Below the pieces are notes generated by a model. That model saw only the letters and a list, made by a program, of their open reading frames with translations. It was not told where the DNA came from and searched no databases. From JAHBXL01 sp964409775 (lineage in GTDB: Bacteria; Planctomycetota; Phycisphaerae; Phycisphaerales; UBA1924), in the NCBI GenBank assembly GCA_964409775.1, contig CAYPEI010000014.1, forward strand, positions 1 through 64,000: a DNA stretch of 64,000 nucleotides. The letters run 5' to 3'. Positions 37,068-44,748 of the stretch are shown in pieces. Both the position numbers and the translations under genes were made by a program. The stretch's first letter is position 1; every line of letters begins with the position of its first letter.

Positions 37068-37751
37068 TCAGTCGAGGGCCTTTCGGCCCATAGGCATTTC
37101 GAAGCGCTGGGCGGGGCTGCTGGTGCGGACGTAGCCGGTGCCGCCCATGCGGCCGATGGCGCGGAGTTGGTCGGGATCGATGTGGAAGCGGTCGTTGACG
37201 AGGCCGTCGGCGGCGTGGATGTGGACGATGCGGCCGATGACGATGTTGCCGCCGCCGGGCGCTCCGGGCGCGAGGCGGATGATCCGCATCGCGGTGCACT
37301 CGAAACTCAGCAGGCTCTCGGCGACGCGCGGCGGCTTCACGAGGACCGACGGCGCGGGGGTCAGCCCCGACAGTTCGAACTCGCTCTGGCCGTAGGGGAG
37401 GGGCTCGGCGCACGCGGCCATCCGGCGCTCGAACGACTCGCTGACCATGTTCACGACGAACTCGCCGCCCGCCCCCGCTCCCCCGGTTTCCCCCGTGCTG
37501 TCGGCGGCTTGCGGGGATGCGTCCAAGATGTTGCGGAGCGTGTCCTTGATGGAGCCGTCGGGGTTGTTGGCGGGGCAGAAGAGCAGGGACATGGGCTCGG
37601 ACGAGATGCCGTTGAAGAACGAGAAGGGCGCGAGGTTGAGCGCGCCGGAGGTTGAGATGGTGGAGACGAAGGCGATGGGGCGCGGGACGATGCCGCCGAT
37701 GAGGAACTTGTAGCGGTCGGGCTGGGAGAGAGAGGCGGGGTCGAGGTGCAT
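37068..37751 (-). CDS. Flavin reductase-like (FMN-binding split barrel) family protein
   Basis: A 227-residue protein starting MHLDPASLSQPDRYKFL. The family core is GGIVPRPIAFVSTIST (about residues 19-34), NLAPFSFFNGISSEPMSLLF, then EFVVNMVSESF and LLSFECTAMRIIRL, ending with GRIVHIHAADGLVND. Such proteins bind FMN and reduce flavins or act in small oxidoreductase systems. A Gly/Ala-rich insert (residues about 85-97) is unusual. It is divergent from the PhyH gene. Substrate unknown. Confidence 0.88.
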   Translation of the reverse strand: MHLDPASLSQPDRYKFLIGGIVPRPIAFVSTISTSGALNLAPFSFFNGISSEPMSLLFCPANNPDGSIKDTLRNILDASPQAADSTGETGGAGAGGEFVVNMVSESFERRMAACAEPLPYGQSEFELSGLTPAPSVLVKPPRVAESLLSFECTAMRIIRLAPGAPGGGNIVIGRIVHIHAADGLVNDRFHIDPDQLRAIGRMGGTGYVRTSSPAQRFEMPMGRKALD

Positions 37752-37811
37752 GGGGAAGCGTACTGGGGATGTGGGATGTGGAAACGCGACGGCAAGAAGA
37801 TCTCAAGGCGG

Positions 37812-37852
37812 TACACAGAGGTCACTGAGAAGGCGCAGAGTTCACAGAGGGA
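37812..37852 (+). repeat. Dispersed CACAGAG-type repeat in the leader of the PhyH gene
   Basis: Four imperfect words of the form (C)RCAGAGNTCAC follow one another at about 8-14-base steps. It lies about 70 bases upstream of the PhyH start and resembles the short-word arrays elsewhere in the window, without a strict 7-base period. Confidence 0.5.
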
Positions 37853-37922
37853 AGCGGGAGAGCGAGAGCGGGGAGCGAACGCGTTGTATCGGATTGGGGT
37901 TTGGAATCAGTATAATTCAAGG

Positions 37923-38660
37923 ATGTTTAGTGACGTTGATTCTGAGCTTCGGGCGAGGGGCGTTGTCGTCGTTCGTGGATTGGTCGATGGCGACTGGATG
38001 GCGCAGGCACGGCCGCTCGTCGACAGAGTCCTTGGGTTGCCAGACCGATCAAAGGCGGGAGTTCGTGGCGTGCTTGCAAAGGAGCCGCGGCTGGTCGAGT
38101 TGGTGCGAGTGAAATCGATTGCCGAGCTGATCCAAGCGCTTTGCGGCGAGGGTGCGGCGGTGGTTCGGGCGATCGTGTTTGACAAATCGCCCGACGCGAA
38201 CTGGGCGGTGCCGTGGCATCAGGACGCGACGATCGCGGTGCGCGAACGGGTTGAGGTGGCCGGCTTCGGGCCGTGGGCGGTCAAAGCGGGCGCGCACCAC
38301 TGCCAGCCGCCACGGGAGATTCTCGATCAGATCGTGACGCTGCGGGTTCATCTCGATGATTGCGGGACTGACAACGGTCCGCTGCGGGTCGTGCCGGGGT
38401 CGCATCGTGCAGGGTTGGTGAGCGATGCGGAGGTCGATCGGATCGCGGCGACGGGTCCGGTGATTGAGTGCACGGTCAAGGCCGGGGATGCGGTGGTGAT
38501 GTATCCGCACCTGGTGCACAGTTCGGCGCGGGCGAGTGTGAACGCGCGGCGGCGAGTGCTGCATCTGGATTGCACGAGTGTCGAACTACCGGGTGGATTG
38601 CGGTGGGAGGAGTCGTGCGCTGTGAATCCTGAGACAGCGAATCGATCGCGTTGCGAATGA
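37923..38660 (+). CDS. Phytanoyl-CoA dioxygenase (PhyH) family protein
   Basis: A 245-residue Fe(II)/2-oxoglutarate oxygenase. Iron ligands are visible: WHQDATIA (H-x-D, about residue 100) and a distal His in MYPHLVHSSARAS (about 205); the Arg that binds 2-oxoglutarate is probably in NARRRVLHLD. GPLRVVPGSHRAG is the typical strand before it. The ATG at 37923 is chosen because the family-like sequence (DVDSELRARGVVVVRGLV) begins there; the longer frame starts in repeat sequence. Its last 185 bases overlap the convergent protease gene. Substrate unknown. Confidence 0.85.
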   Translation: MFSDVDSELRARGVVVVRGLVDGDWMAQARPLVDRVLGLPDRSKAGVRGVLAKEPRLVELVRVKSIAELIQALCGEGAAVVRAIVFDKSPDANWAVPWHQDATIAVRERVEVAGFGPWAVKAGAHHCQPPREILDQIVTLRVHLDDCGTDNGPLRVVPGSHRAGLVSDAEVDRIAATGPVIECTVKAGDAVVMYPHLVHSSARASVNARRRVLHLDCTSVELPGGLRWEESCAVNPETANRSRCE

Positions 38661-39441
38661 CCTCGATCGGCAGCCGGCGGAACATCATCTCGCTGCTGGT
38701 GCGGATGCCGAGGAACTCGTAGCCGATCGCGCCGATGTAGATGCCCACGAGTCTGGGCGGATCGCCGGGTGAGTCGACGAAGACGGGGCTGCCGGAAGCG
38801 CCGAGATGGCCGGCGCCGTGTTCGACGCCGCGGCCGAAGTAGCGATGGTCGCTGGATCGTGAGTCGGCGGGTCCGGGGATGATCGAGGAAGCGGCGAGGA
38901 GGGCGCGGCGGTCGGCGCGGCGTGCGGGGTCGAGCCCGCCATCGGCGAACGGGAATCCGGCGACGATCACGGTGTCGCCGAGGGCCGGGCGGGTGTCGTC
39001 GAGCACGGCGGCGGGCAGTGCGTCGAGCGTTGTGAACGGAGCGCTGAGGATGAGCAGCGCCCAGTCATCGTCTTCGTGGCCGGGGACCGCCCAGTCGCGG
39101 AGGGGACGGGTGGGCTGGTGGTCGTCCGCGGTGGGAGCGGGTGCGGGGAGGACGTTGAGGATGCGGACGACTTCCGGGGCTGCGCCGGGGGAGGTGAAGG
39201 CGGTGACGGAGGATGCATCGACGGGGACAATGTGTCCGGCGGTGAGGATGATGCGGGGATGGACGAGGATGCCGGAACCATGGCCGCGGGCGCCGGGGGA
39301 AGTAACTTCGATCGCCAGGGGCGTTCCGGCGCGGCGTGAAAAGTCAGCGAGCGCGGCGGGGGGTGCGCCCTGAGGCGTTGAGGACGCCGCGCACGCGGTG
39401 AGCAGGAGTGCCGAGGAGATGCAGAGCAGGGCACGGAGCAT
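38476..39441 (-). CDS. Trypsin-like serine protease, lipoprotein
   Basis: A 321-residue protein with a lipoprotein signal (LLLTAC, Cys near 17). The catalytic triad is LTAGHIV (His, about 70), DDDWALLIL (Asp, about 127) and HLGASGSPVFVDS (Ser, about 215). The protein is therefore an envelope-anchored protease of the S1 fold. The final 60 residues are Pro/Ala/Arg-rich and overlap the end of the PhyH gene in antisense; they look like unselected extension after the domain ends near DSLSQDS. No PDZ domain. Confidence 0.85.
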   Translation of the reverse strand: MLRALLCISSALLLTACAASSTPQGAPPAALADFSRRAGTPLAIEVTSPGARGHGSGILVHPRIILTAGHIVPVDASSVTAFTSPGAAPEVVRILNVLPAPAPTADDHQPTRPLRDWAVPGHEDDDWALLILSAPFTTLDALPAAVLDDTRPALGDTVIVAGFPFADGGLDPARRADRRALLAASSIIPGPADSRSSDHRYFGRGVEHGAGHLGASGSPVFVDSPGDPPRLVGIYIGAIGYEFLGIRTSSEMMFRRLPIEVIRNAIDSLSQDSQRTTPPTAIHPVVRHSCNPDAALAAARSHSPAPNCAPGADTSPPHPRP

Positions 39442-39561
39442 GTCGTGTCTGGGGGGGCTGCGGGAAGGTGGAGTCTACCGAGCGGAGGCGGTTCACTTGC
39501 GGCGGGTGTGTGTCGGCACGCGGGGGCGGGTGTTGCGAGGCGGAGTCGATAGGATTCGAGC

Positions 39562-40380
39562 ATGAGTGAGGACACGCCGCGGGATCAACTGACGTGGGCA
39601 TCGCTGCTTGGGCAGTGGGCGGCGTTTGCGCAGGCGAGCAAGGGATTGCCGCGAGACGTGGAAGGGGAGCGGTGGCGCGCGGCGGTTGCGCCGATCATCG
39701 AGTTGCAGGCGGTGACGTATGCGCTGGGGGACCTGGACAAGTTGAAGATGGCGGGGGAGCGGGCGGTGGGTGTGGACACGGCGCAGATATTGATCCGGAA
39801 GGGCGCGGCGGCGCTGGAGGAGTTGTGGCGCGGGGAGGAGATGCCGCGGGAGGTTGCGCTGCTGATCGAGGATGCGCAGGCGGCGCTGTCGGCGGGGAAG
39901 AGCGCGGGGGTGGAGTGGCGGGTGGGCGCGGAGAGGCTGGAGTGCAGGCACCCGGGGGAACTGGTGTCGGCGTTGATCGGTGCGGGATTCACGGGGGACT
40001 TGTATCTGCCGGTGCCGGGGGGCGTGTTGTTTGCGGGCTCGCCGTGCGGATTTGCGCGCGGCGCGGCGGGGGAGCGGCCGGGGGAGGCGGTGTGCGAAGC
40101 GGTGACGGCGTTTCTGCTGGACGGCGTGCGGAAGCGGCGCGCGGGCGGCGGGGCGGACATCGAGGGGCCGTCGCGGGCGGCGAAGATGCGGCAAGTGTAC
40201 CGGCAGTTTGATTTCGGCAAGGGGTGCGTGGTGCGGGACCTTGTGGTGGCGGCGGATGCGTCGCCGGTTGCGGGCCAACCCCAACTTGTGGCGGCGATCG
40301 GGCGTGGGCGGGAAGTGCCGGTGCCGCTGCCGATCCCGGGGCGGTCGGACATGAAGCCGGTGCCGGTGGAGATTGCGTGA
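39562..40380 (+). CDS. Hypothetical protein
   Basis: A 272-residue soluble protein upstream of mdh, ATG at 39562. The N-terminal half is helical (LGQWAAFAQASKGLPRD, ITYALGDLDKLK-type repeat), the C-terminal half more strand-rich (GDLYLPVPGGVLFAGSP, CVVRDLVVAADASPV). No known domain, signal peptide or membrane segment. The codon use matches its neighbours, so I accept it as real. About 97 bases separate it from mdh. Confidence 0.65.
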   Translation: MSEDTPRDQLTWASLLGQWAAFAQASKGLPRDVEGERWRAAVAPIIELQAVTYALGDLDKLKMAGERAVGVDTAQILIRKGAAALEELWRGEEMPREVALLIEDAQAALSAGKSAGVEWRVGAERLECRHPGELVSALIGAGFTGDLYLPVPGGVLFAGSPCGFARGAAGERPGEAVCEAVTAFLLDGVRKRRAGGGADIEGPSRAAKMRQVYRQFDFGKGCVVRDLVVAADASPVAGQPQLVAAIGRGREVPVPLPIPGRSDMKPVPVEIA

Positions 40381-40477
40381 GGCGGGAGCGGGGGACCTAG
40401 GATCACGACCCTTTGGACCCCCCATGGCGCGGCCGCGGAAAAGCGGGCTTCGCCGCAGCAATACGAGGAACAGACAG

Positions 40478-41461
40478 ATGCTCAAGCGTGCGAAGATCAG
40501 CGTGATTGGCGCCGGCAACATCGGCGGTGAGTGTGCGCGTTCCCTGGCGATGAAGGAGTTGGGGGATGTGGTGCTGCTGGACATCCAGAACAAGGAGAAG
40601 CCGGAGTTGCACATGCCGCGGGGCAAGGCGCTCGACCTTGCGTGCTGCGGCCCGATCGAGAACTTCGATGCGCAGATCACGGGCACGTTTGACTACAAGG
40701 ACATCGCGGGATCGGACGTGGTGGTGATCACGGCGGGCCTGCCGCGGAAGCCGGGGATGAGCCGGGATGACCTGATCTCGGTGAACACGGGGATCGTGAA
40801 GCACGTGGCGCAGAACGTGAAGGAGTATGCGCCGAATGCGATCGTGATCGTGGTGAGCAACCCGCTGGATGCGATGGTGTTTGTGGCGTGGAAGGTGACG
40901 GGGTTCCCGGCGCACCGGGTGATGGGGCAGGCGGGCGCGCTGGATGTGGCGAGGTACAAGACGTTCCTGGCGTGGGAACTGGGGGTGAGCGTGGAGGACA
41001 TCCAGGGGCTGCTGCTGGGCGGGCACGGGGACGACATGGTTCCGCTGCCGCGCCGGACGAGCGTGAACGGGATTCCGATCACGGACCTGCTGAGCGCGGA
41101 GAAGATCAACGCGTGCGTGGAGCGCGCCAAGGGCGGCGGGGGCGAGGTGGTGAAACTGATGGGGACGAGCGCGTGGTATGCGCCGAGCGCGGGCGTGGTG
41201 GAGATGGTGGAGGCGATCGTGCGGGACAAGAAGCGGGTGATCGCGTCGGCGGCGTACTGCGAGGATGAGTACGGCGTTGCGCCAGGCGCGAAGGGCAAGG
41301 GGTACTTCGTCGGGGTGCCCGCGGTGCTGGGCGGGAAGGGCGTGGAGAAGATCATCAGTTTCAAGATGGATGAGACCGAGCAGAAGTTCATGAACGAGTC
41401 GATCAGCCACGTGAAGGACCTGGTGGGCGTGGTGCAGAAGATGTTCCCGGAGATGGCCTGA
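40478..41461 (+). CDS. mdh: Malate dehydrogenase (LDH-like type)
   Basis: A 327-residue NAD-dependent enzyme of the citric acid cycle. The NAD fold begins KISVIGAGNIGGECA; VVVITAGLPRKPGMSRDDL holds the substrate Arg pair (R-K-P-G-M-S-R), VVSNPLDAM the Asn and Asp, and LLGGHGDDMVPLPR the catalytic His. These features mark the LDH-like MDH seen in many bacteria. GAGGAA lies 7 bases before the ATG at 40478. It is about 12 residues longer than usual, mostly through loop insertions such as IQNKEKPELHMPRGKA. Confidence 0.95.
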   Translation: MLKRAKISVIGAGNIGGECARSLAMKELGDVVLLDIQNKEKPELHMPRGKALDLACCGPIENFDAQITGTFDYKDIAGSDVVVITAGLPRKPGMSRDDLISVNTGIVKHVAQNVKEYAPNAIVIVVSNPLDAMVFVAWKVTGFPAHRVMGQAGALDVARYKTFLAWELGVSVEDIQGLLLGGHGDDMVPLPRRTSVNGIPITDLLSAEKINACVERAKGGGGEVVKLMGTSAWYAPSAGVVEMVEAIVRDKKRVIASAAYCEDEYGVAPGAKGKGYFVGVPAVLGGKGVEKIISFKMDETEQKFMNESISHVKDLVGVVQKMFPEMA

Positions 41462-41490
41462 GGGTCGGACGCTGCGGAGGAGGCTGCGCG

Positions 41491-42597
41491 ATGCGGACCG
41501 GCGTGCTGAGACTGGCGGGAGCGCTGCTGCTGGCCGTGCCGGCGGCGACGGCGCAGGACAAGGCGGCGAGTCCGCTCTCGGGCGCGACGGCGAGCCCGGC
41601 GGACAAGCCGGTGACGGTGGCGGCGGCGCAGCGGCACGCGGATGCGGAGATCGAGCGGCTGACGGGGCTGCTGAGCGGGTCGTTCCGGGCGGCGGAATCG
41701 GGCGGCCGGCCTGCGCTTCGGTATGGGGCAGCGCGGATCGCGGTGGCCGGGCTCGACAACGCGGTGTACTTCGAGATCACGCGGGAGGACTCGCCGCTGG
41801 CGCCGTTCCGGCAGGGCGTGTTCCACTGGATCCGGGCCGGGAAGGAACTGCGGCTGAGGGTCTTTGATTTCCGGCAGGGCAAAGGCTTCGGAGAGGCGGT
41901 CGCGGGGCTGTGGGCCGCGCCGGAGGTGTTTCCGGCGATCGGGCTGGAGGCGCTGAATCCGGGCATGGACCTGGTCGCGACGGTGAGCGACACGGGCGCG
42001 GTCGCGAAGACCGCGCACCCGTTTCCGACGACGGTCGGGGGCGCGATCGACGTGATGAGCACGGTGGAGATGTCGGGCGACCGGGTCGCGCTGCACGATG
42101 TCGGGCTTGATGCGGAGGGGCGCGAGGTGTGGGGCGGGGGCGCGGGCGGGCGGACGGAGTTCGTGCGCGAGCAGGCGCCGTGGTATTCGCGGCTGGAGTT
42201 TGCCGACGGCCTGGCGGCGATCCGGATCTCGCCGCCGGGGGACGGCGCGAGGCTGGCGGAGGGCGGCGAGGTGGCGGTGCATTACACCGGGTGGCTGACC
42301 GACGGCTCGCGGTTCGACAGCACGCGGCAGACGGGGCGCGACGCGTTCAAACTCCGGCTGCCGGGGGGCGTGATCAAGGGGTGGAACGAGGGGCTGCGCG
42401 GGATCGGCGTGGGGGAGCGCCGGAAACTGGTGATTCCGCCGGAGATGGGGTATGGGGAGCGCGGCGCGGGGCGGGGGTTGATCCCGCCGAACGCGACGCT
42501 GATCTTCGAGGTTGAGTGCGTGTTTGTCGACAACAGCGGCGCGGGCGAGCCGGGTGCGCCCGCGGGCGCAGCGCCGCCGACGGGCGGGGGGCATTGA
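41491..42597 (+). CDS. Exported FKBP-type peptidyl-prolyl isomerase with CpeT/CpcT-like N-domain
   Basis: A 368-residue protein with a signal peptide (residues 1-21). Residues 45-215 resemble the CpeT/CpcT fold: LTGLLSGSFRAAE, AVYFEITREDSPLAPFRQGVFHW (key part YFEITREDSPLAPFRQ), LRLRVFDF. Residues 225-350 are a complete FKBP domain: VAVHYTGWLTDGSRFDST, GGVIKGWNEGLRGIGVGERR and IPPNATLIFEVE. FKBP domains assist folding at proline bonds; CpeT-like domains bind bilins in cyanobacteria, so the pairing is unexpected. It is 29 bases after mdh and 60 before the DnaJ gene. Confidence 0.85.
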   Translation: MRTGVLRLAGALLLAVPAATAQDKAASPLSGATASPADKPVTVAAAQRHADAEIERLTGLLSGSFRAAESGGRPALRYGAARIAVAGLDNAVYFEITREDSPLAPFRQGVFHWIRAGKELRLRVFDFRQGKGFGEAVAGLWAAPEVFPAIGLEALNPGMDLVATVSDTGAVAKTAHPFPTTVGGAIDVMSTVEMSGDRVALHDVGLDAEGREVWGGGAGGRTEFVREQAPWYSRLEFADGLAAIRISPPGDGARLAEGGEVAVHYTGWLTDGSRFDSTRQTGRDAFKLRLPGGVIKGWNEGLRGIGVGERRKLVIPPEMGYGERGAGRGLIPPNATLIFEVECVFVDNSGAGEPGAPAGAAPPTGGGH

Positions 42598-42657
42598 AGC
42601 GGCGGGCGAGGCATCGGCTCGCCGCGGGCGGCGTTGGAACGGCGAGAGAGGGCGCAG

Positions 42658-43023
42658 ATGGCCGCGGGGACGACGCACTACCAGACGCTCGGCGTTGAGG
42701 CGGGAGCGACGGCGGAGGAGATCCGCCGGGCGTATCGCGCGCTGGCGAAGCAGCACCATCCGGACACGGGTGTGAAGGGGAGCGAGAAGCGATTCGCGGC
42801 GATCGCGTCGGCGTACGAGGTGCTGTCGGAGCCGTCGAAGCGGCGCGAGTATGACGCGATGCTGGAGCGGGAGCGGGCGGAGCGGGGCGGGGGGGGCGGG
42901 CGCGGGCCGCACTATTCGTGGGAGAACATCGCATCCGGGAAGCGGGGCGAGCGTACGGAGATTTCGGAGTTCGACGACCTGTACGACACGTTCTATGGGC
43001 GGCACGACCGAGGCTCGGGCTGA
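42658..43023 (+). CDS. Short DnaJ-domain protein
   Basis: A 121-residue protein. Residues 4-70 form a J domain: HYQTLGVEAGATAEEIRRAY, the HPD triad in KQHHPDTG, and AYEVLSEPSKRREYD. A Gly-rich turn and acidic tail follow; there are no zinc fingers or C-terminal substrate domains, so it is a specialised Hsp70 stimulator. The ATG at 42658 is preferred to a TTG 24 bases upstream because AGAGGG sits at the right distance. Confidence 0.88.
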   Translation: MAAGTTHYQTLGVEAGATAEEIRRAYRALAKQHHPDTGVKGSEKRFAAIASAYEVLSEPSKRREYDAMLERERAERGGGGGRGPHYSWENIASGKRGERTEISEFDDLYDTFYGRHDRGSG

Positions 43024-43202
43024 GTGCGGGGGCGCGATGCGGGGCGAGGGTCGAGCGTCAGCGGGGCGGGGAAGGTGCACAGACAGCCGGGACACCCTGA
43101 AACCGGTGGCCGACCGGAGTTGACAACGGGCGGGCGCGGAGCGAAAGTTGGCGTTCATCGGGCGTGTGGGGGGAGGGGCGAGAGGGGACGAGGAACCGCG
43201 CG

Positions 43203-44666
43203 TTGCTGAAGCAGCAGCATCAGTTGTTTGTCGGGCTCCTGGCCGTGGTGGACGGCGCGGTGGTGGCCGGGGCGACGTTCGCGGCGTGGGCGGTGCGGCG
43301 GTTGACGATCGAGAAGACGTGGTGGCCGGAGTCGTGGGAGCACCCGCCGAAGGAGTCGCTGGTGCTGTACACGGTGCCGGTGGCGCTGGTGTGCATGCGG
43401 TGGTTCGGGCTGTACCGGCCGCACCGGGACAAGAGCCTGACGACGGAAGTCTCGCAGGTGTTCAAGGCGTCGCTGGCGACGATGCTGGCGGTGCTGGCGA
43501 TTCTGTATGCGACGGATTCGTCGGTGTTCCGCGGGAAGTATGAGCCGCTGACGCTGTGGGGGGTGGCGCTGGATGCGGGGCGCGTGCAACTGGGCGCGCT
43601 GACGGTGCTGCTGCCGCTGCTGCTGTCGGTCGAGCGGGTGGCGTTCCGGGTGGGGCTGCGTCGGCTGCGCAGCCGCGGGTGGAACCTGCGGCATGTGGCG
43701 ATCATCGGGTGCGGGCGGCTGGGGCAGATCGTGGCGCACACGCTGGAGCGGAACTCGTGGACGGGGATCAAGGTCGCGTACTTCGTGTCGCACCAGGACA
43801 AGACGCGGCGGACGGAGTGCGTGGAGAAGCCGGTGAAGGGGGGGCTGGCGGATCTGGAGCAGATCCTGACGGAGAACAAGCCGGACGCGGTGTATGTCGC
43901 GCTGCCGGGCTCGCGGGCGTCGCATCTGTCGCAGGTGCTCAGCGCGCTGGACAAGCATCCGGTGGACGTGCGGATCGTGCCCGATGTGTCGCCGCGGTAT
44001 GTGGCGCAGAGCATGAGCGTGAACGAACTGGACGGGATGCCGATCCTGAGTTATCGGGAGACGCCGCACCACGGGCTGGGCGGGGTGACGAAGCGCATCC
44101 TGGATGTGCTGGGGGCGATCGGGGCGATGGTGATCTTCGGGCCGGTGATGCTGATGGTTGCGGGCCTGGTGAGGATGAGCGGTCCGGGACCGGTGATCTT
44201 CCGGCAGCGGCGGGTGTCGATCGGCGGACAGGTGTTTGATATCTACAAGTTCCGCACGATGTTCCATGTGCAGGATGAGACGGCCGAGCCGACCGGGGCG
44301 CGTTGGACGGAGCGGGACGACCCGCGGGTGACGGCGATCGGCAAGTGGCTGCGGAAGACGAGCCTGGATGAGTTGCCGCAGTTGTTCAATGTGCTGACGG
44401 GGGACATGAGCCTTGTGGGGCCGCGGCCGGAGCGGCCGGAACTGATCGAGCGGTTCCGGGAGGACTGGCGTGGGTACATGCTGCGGCAGCACGTGAAGGC
44501 AGGGATGACGGGGTGGGCGCAGGTGAACGGGCACCGTGGGCAGAGTTCGCTGAAGAAGCGGCTGCAATATGACCTGTTCTATGTGAAGAACTGGTCGGTG
44601 GGGTTTGATCTGAAGATCCTGTGGCTGACGGTGTTCAGGGGGTTTGTGCACAGGAATGCGCATTGA
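43203..44666 (+). CDS. Polyprenyl-phosphate sugar-1-phosphate transferase (WbaP/CpsE type)
   Basis: A 487-residue membrane enzyme that starts exopolysaccharide or O-antigen chains by loading a sugar phosphate onto a lipid carrier. About five membrane helices fill residues 1-160. A Rossmann-like domain follows (HVAIIGCGRLGQIVAHTLE), then the catalytic domain: KRILDVLGAIGAMVIFGPVMLM, GPVIFRQRRVSIGGQVFDIYKFRTM (key part RQRRVSIGGQVFDIYKFRTM), DELPQLFNVLTGDMSLVGPRPERP and GMTGWAQVNGHRG. TTG at 43203 is taken as start (GAGGAA 7 bases upstream); GTG at 43164 is possible. No glycosyltransferase cluster surrounds it. Confidence 0.9.
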   Translation: MLKQQHQLFVGLLAVVDGAVVAGATFAAWAVRRLTIEKTWWPESWEHPPKESLVLYTVPVALVCMRWFGLYRPHRDKSLTTEVSQVFKASLATMLAVLAILYATDSSVFRGKYEPLTLWGVALDAGRVQLGALTVLLPLLLSVERVAFRVGLRRLRSRGWNLRHVAIIGCGRLGQIVAHTLERNSWTGIKVAYFVSHQDKTRRTECVEKPVKGGLADLEQILTENKPDAVYVALPGSRASHLSQVLSALDKHPVDVRIVPDVSPRYVAQSMSVNELDGMPILSYRETPHHGLGGVTKRILDVLGAIGAMVIFGPVMLMVAGLVRMSGPGPVIFRQRRVSIGGQVFDIYKFRTMFHVQDETAEPTGARWTERDDPRVTAIGKWLRKTSLDELPQLFNVLTGDMSLVGPRPERPELIERFREDWRGYMLRQHVKAGMTGWAQVNGHRGQSSLKKRLQYDLFYVKNWSVGFDLKILWLTVFRGFVHRNAH

Positions 44667-44672
44667 GCGAGT

Positions 44673-44714
44673 GAGTGGTGAGTGGTGAGGGGTGAGCGGT
44701 GAGCGGTGAGCGGT
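44673..44714 (+). repeat. Heptamer tandem array, six units
   Basis: Six 7-base steps in 42 bp of the form GGTGAGN (last base T, G, C, C, C in rotation). It starts 6 bases after the sugar-transferase stop codon. Confidence 0.88.
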
Positions 44715-44748
44715 GGGGATTTTCGACCGCCGGTTCGTATAGTTGATC

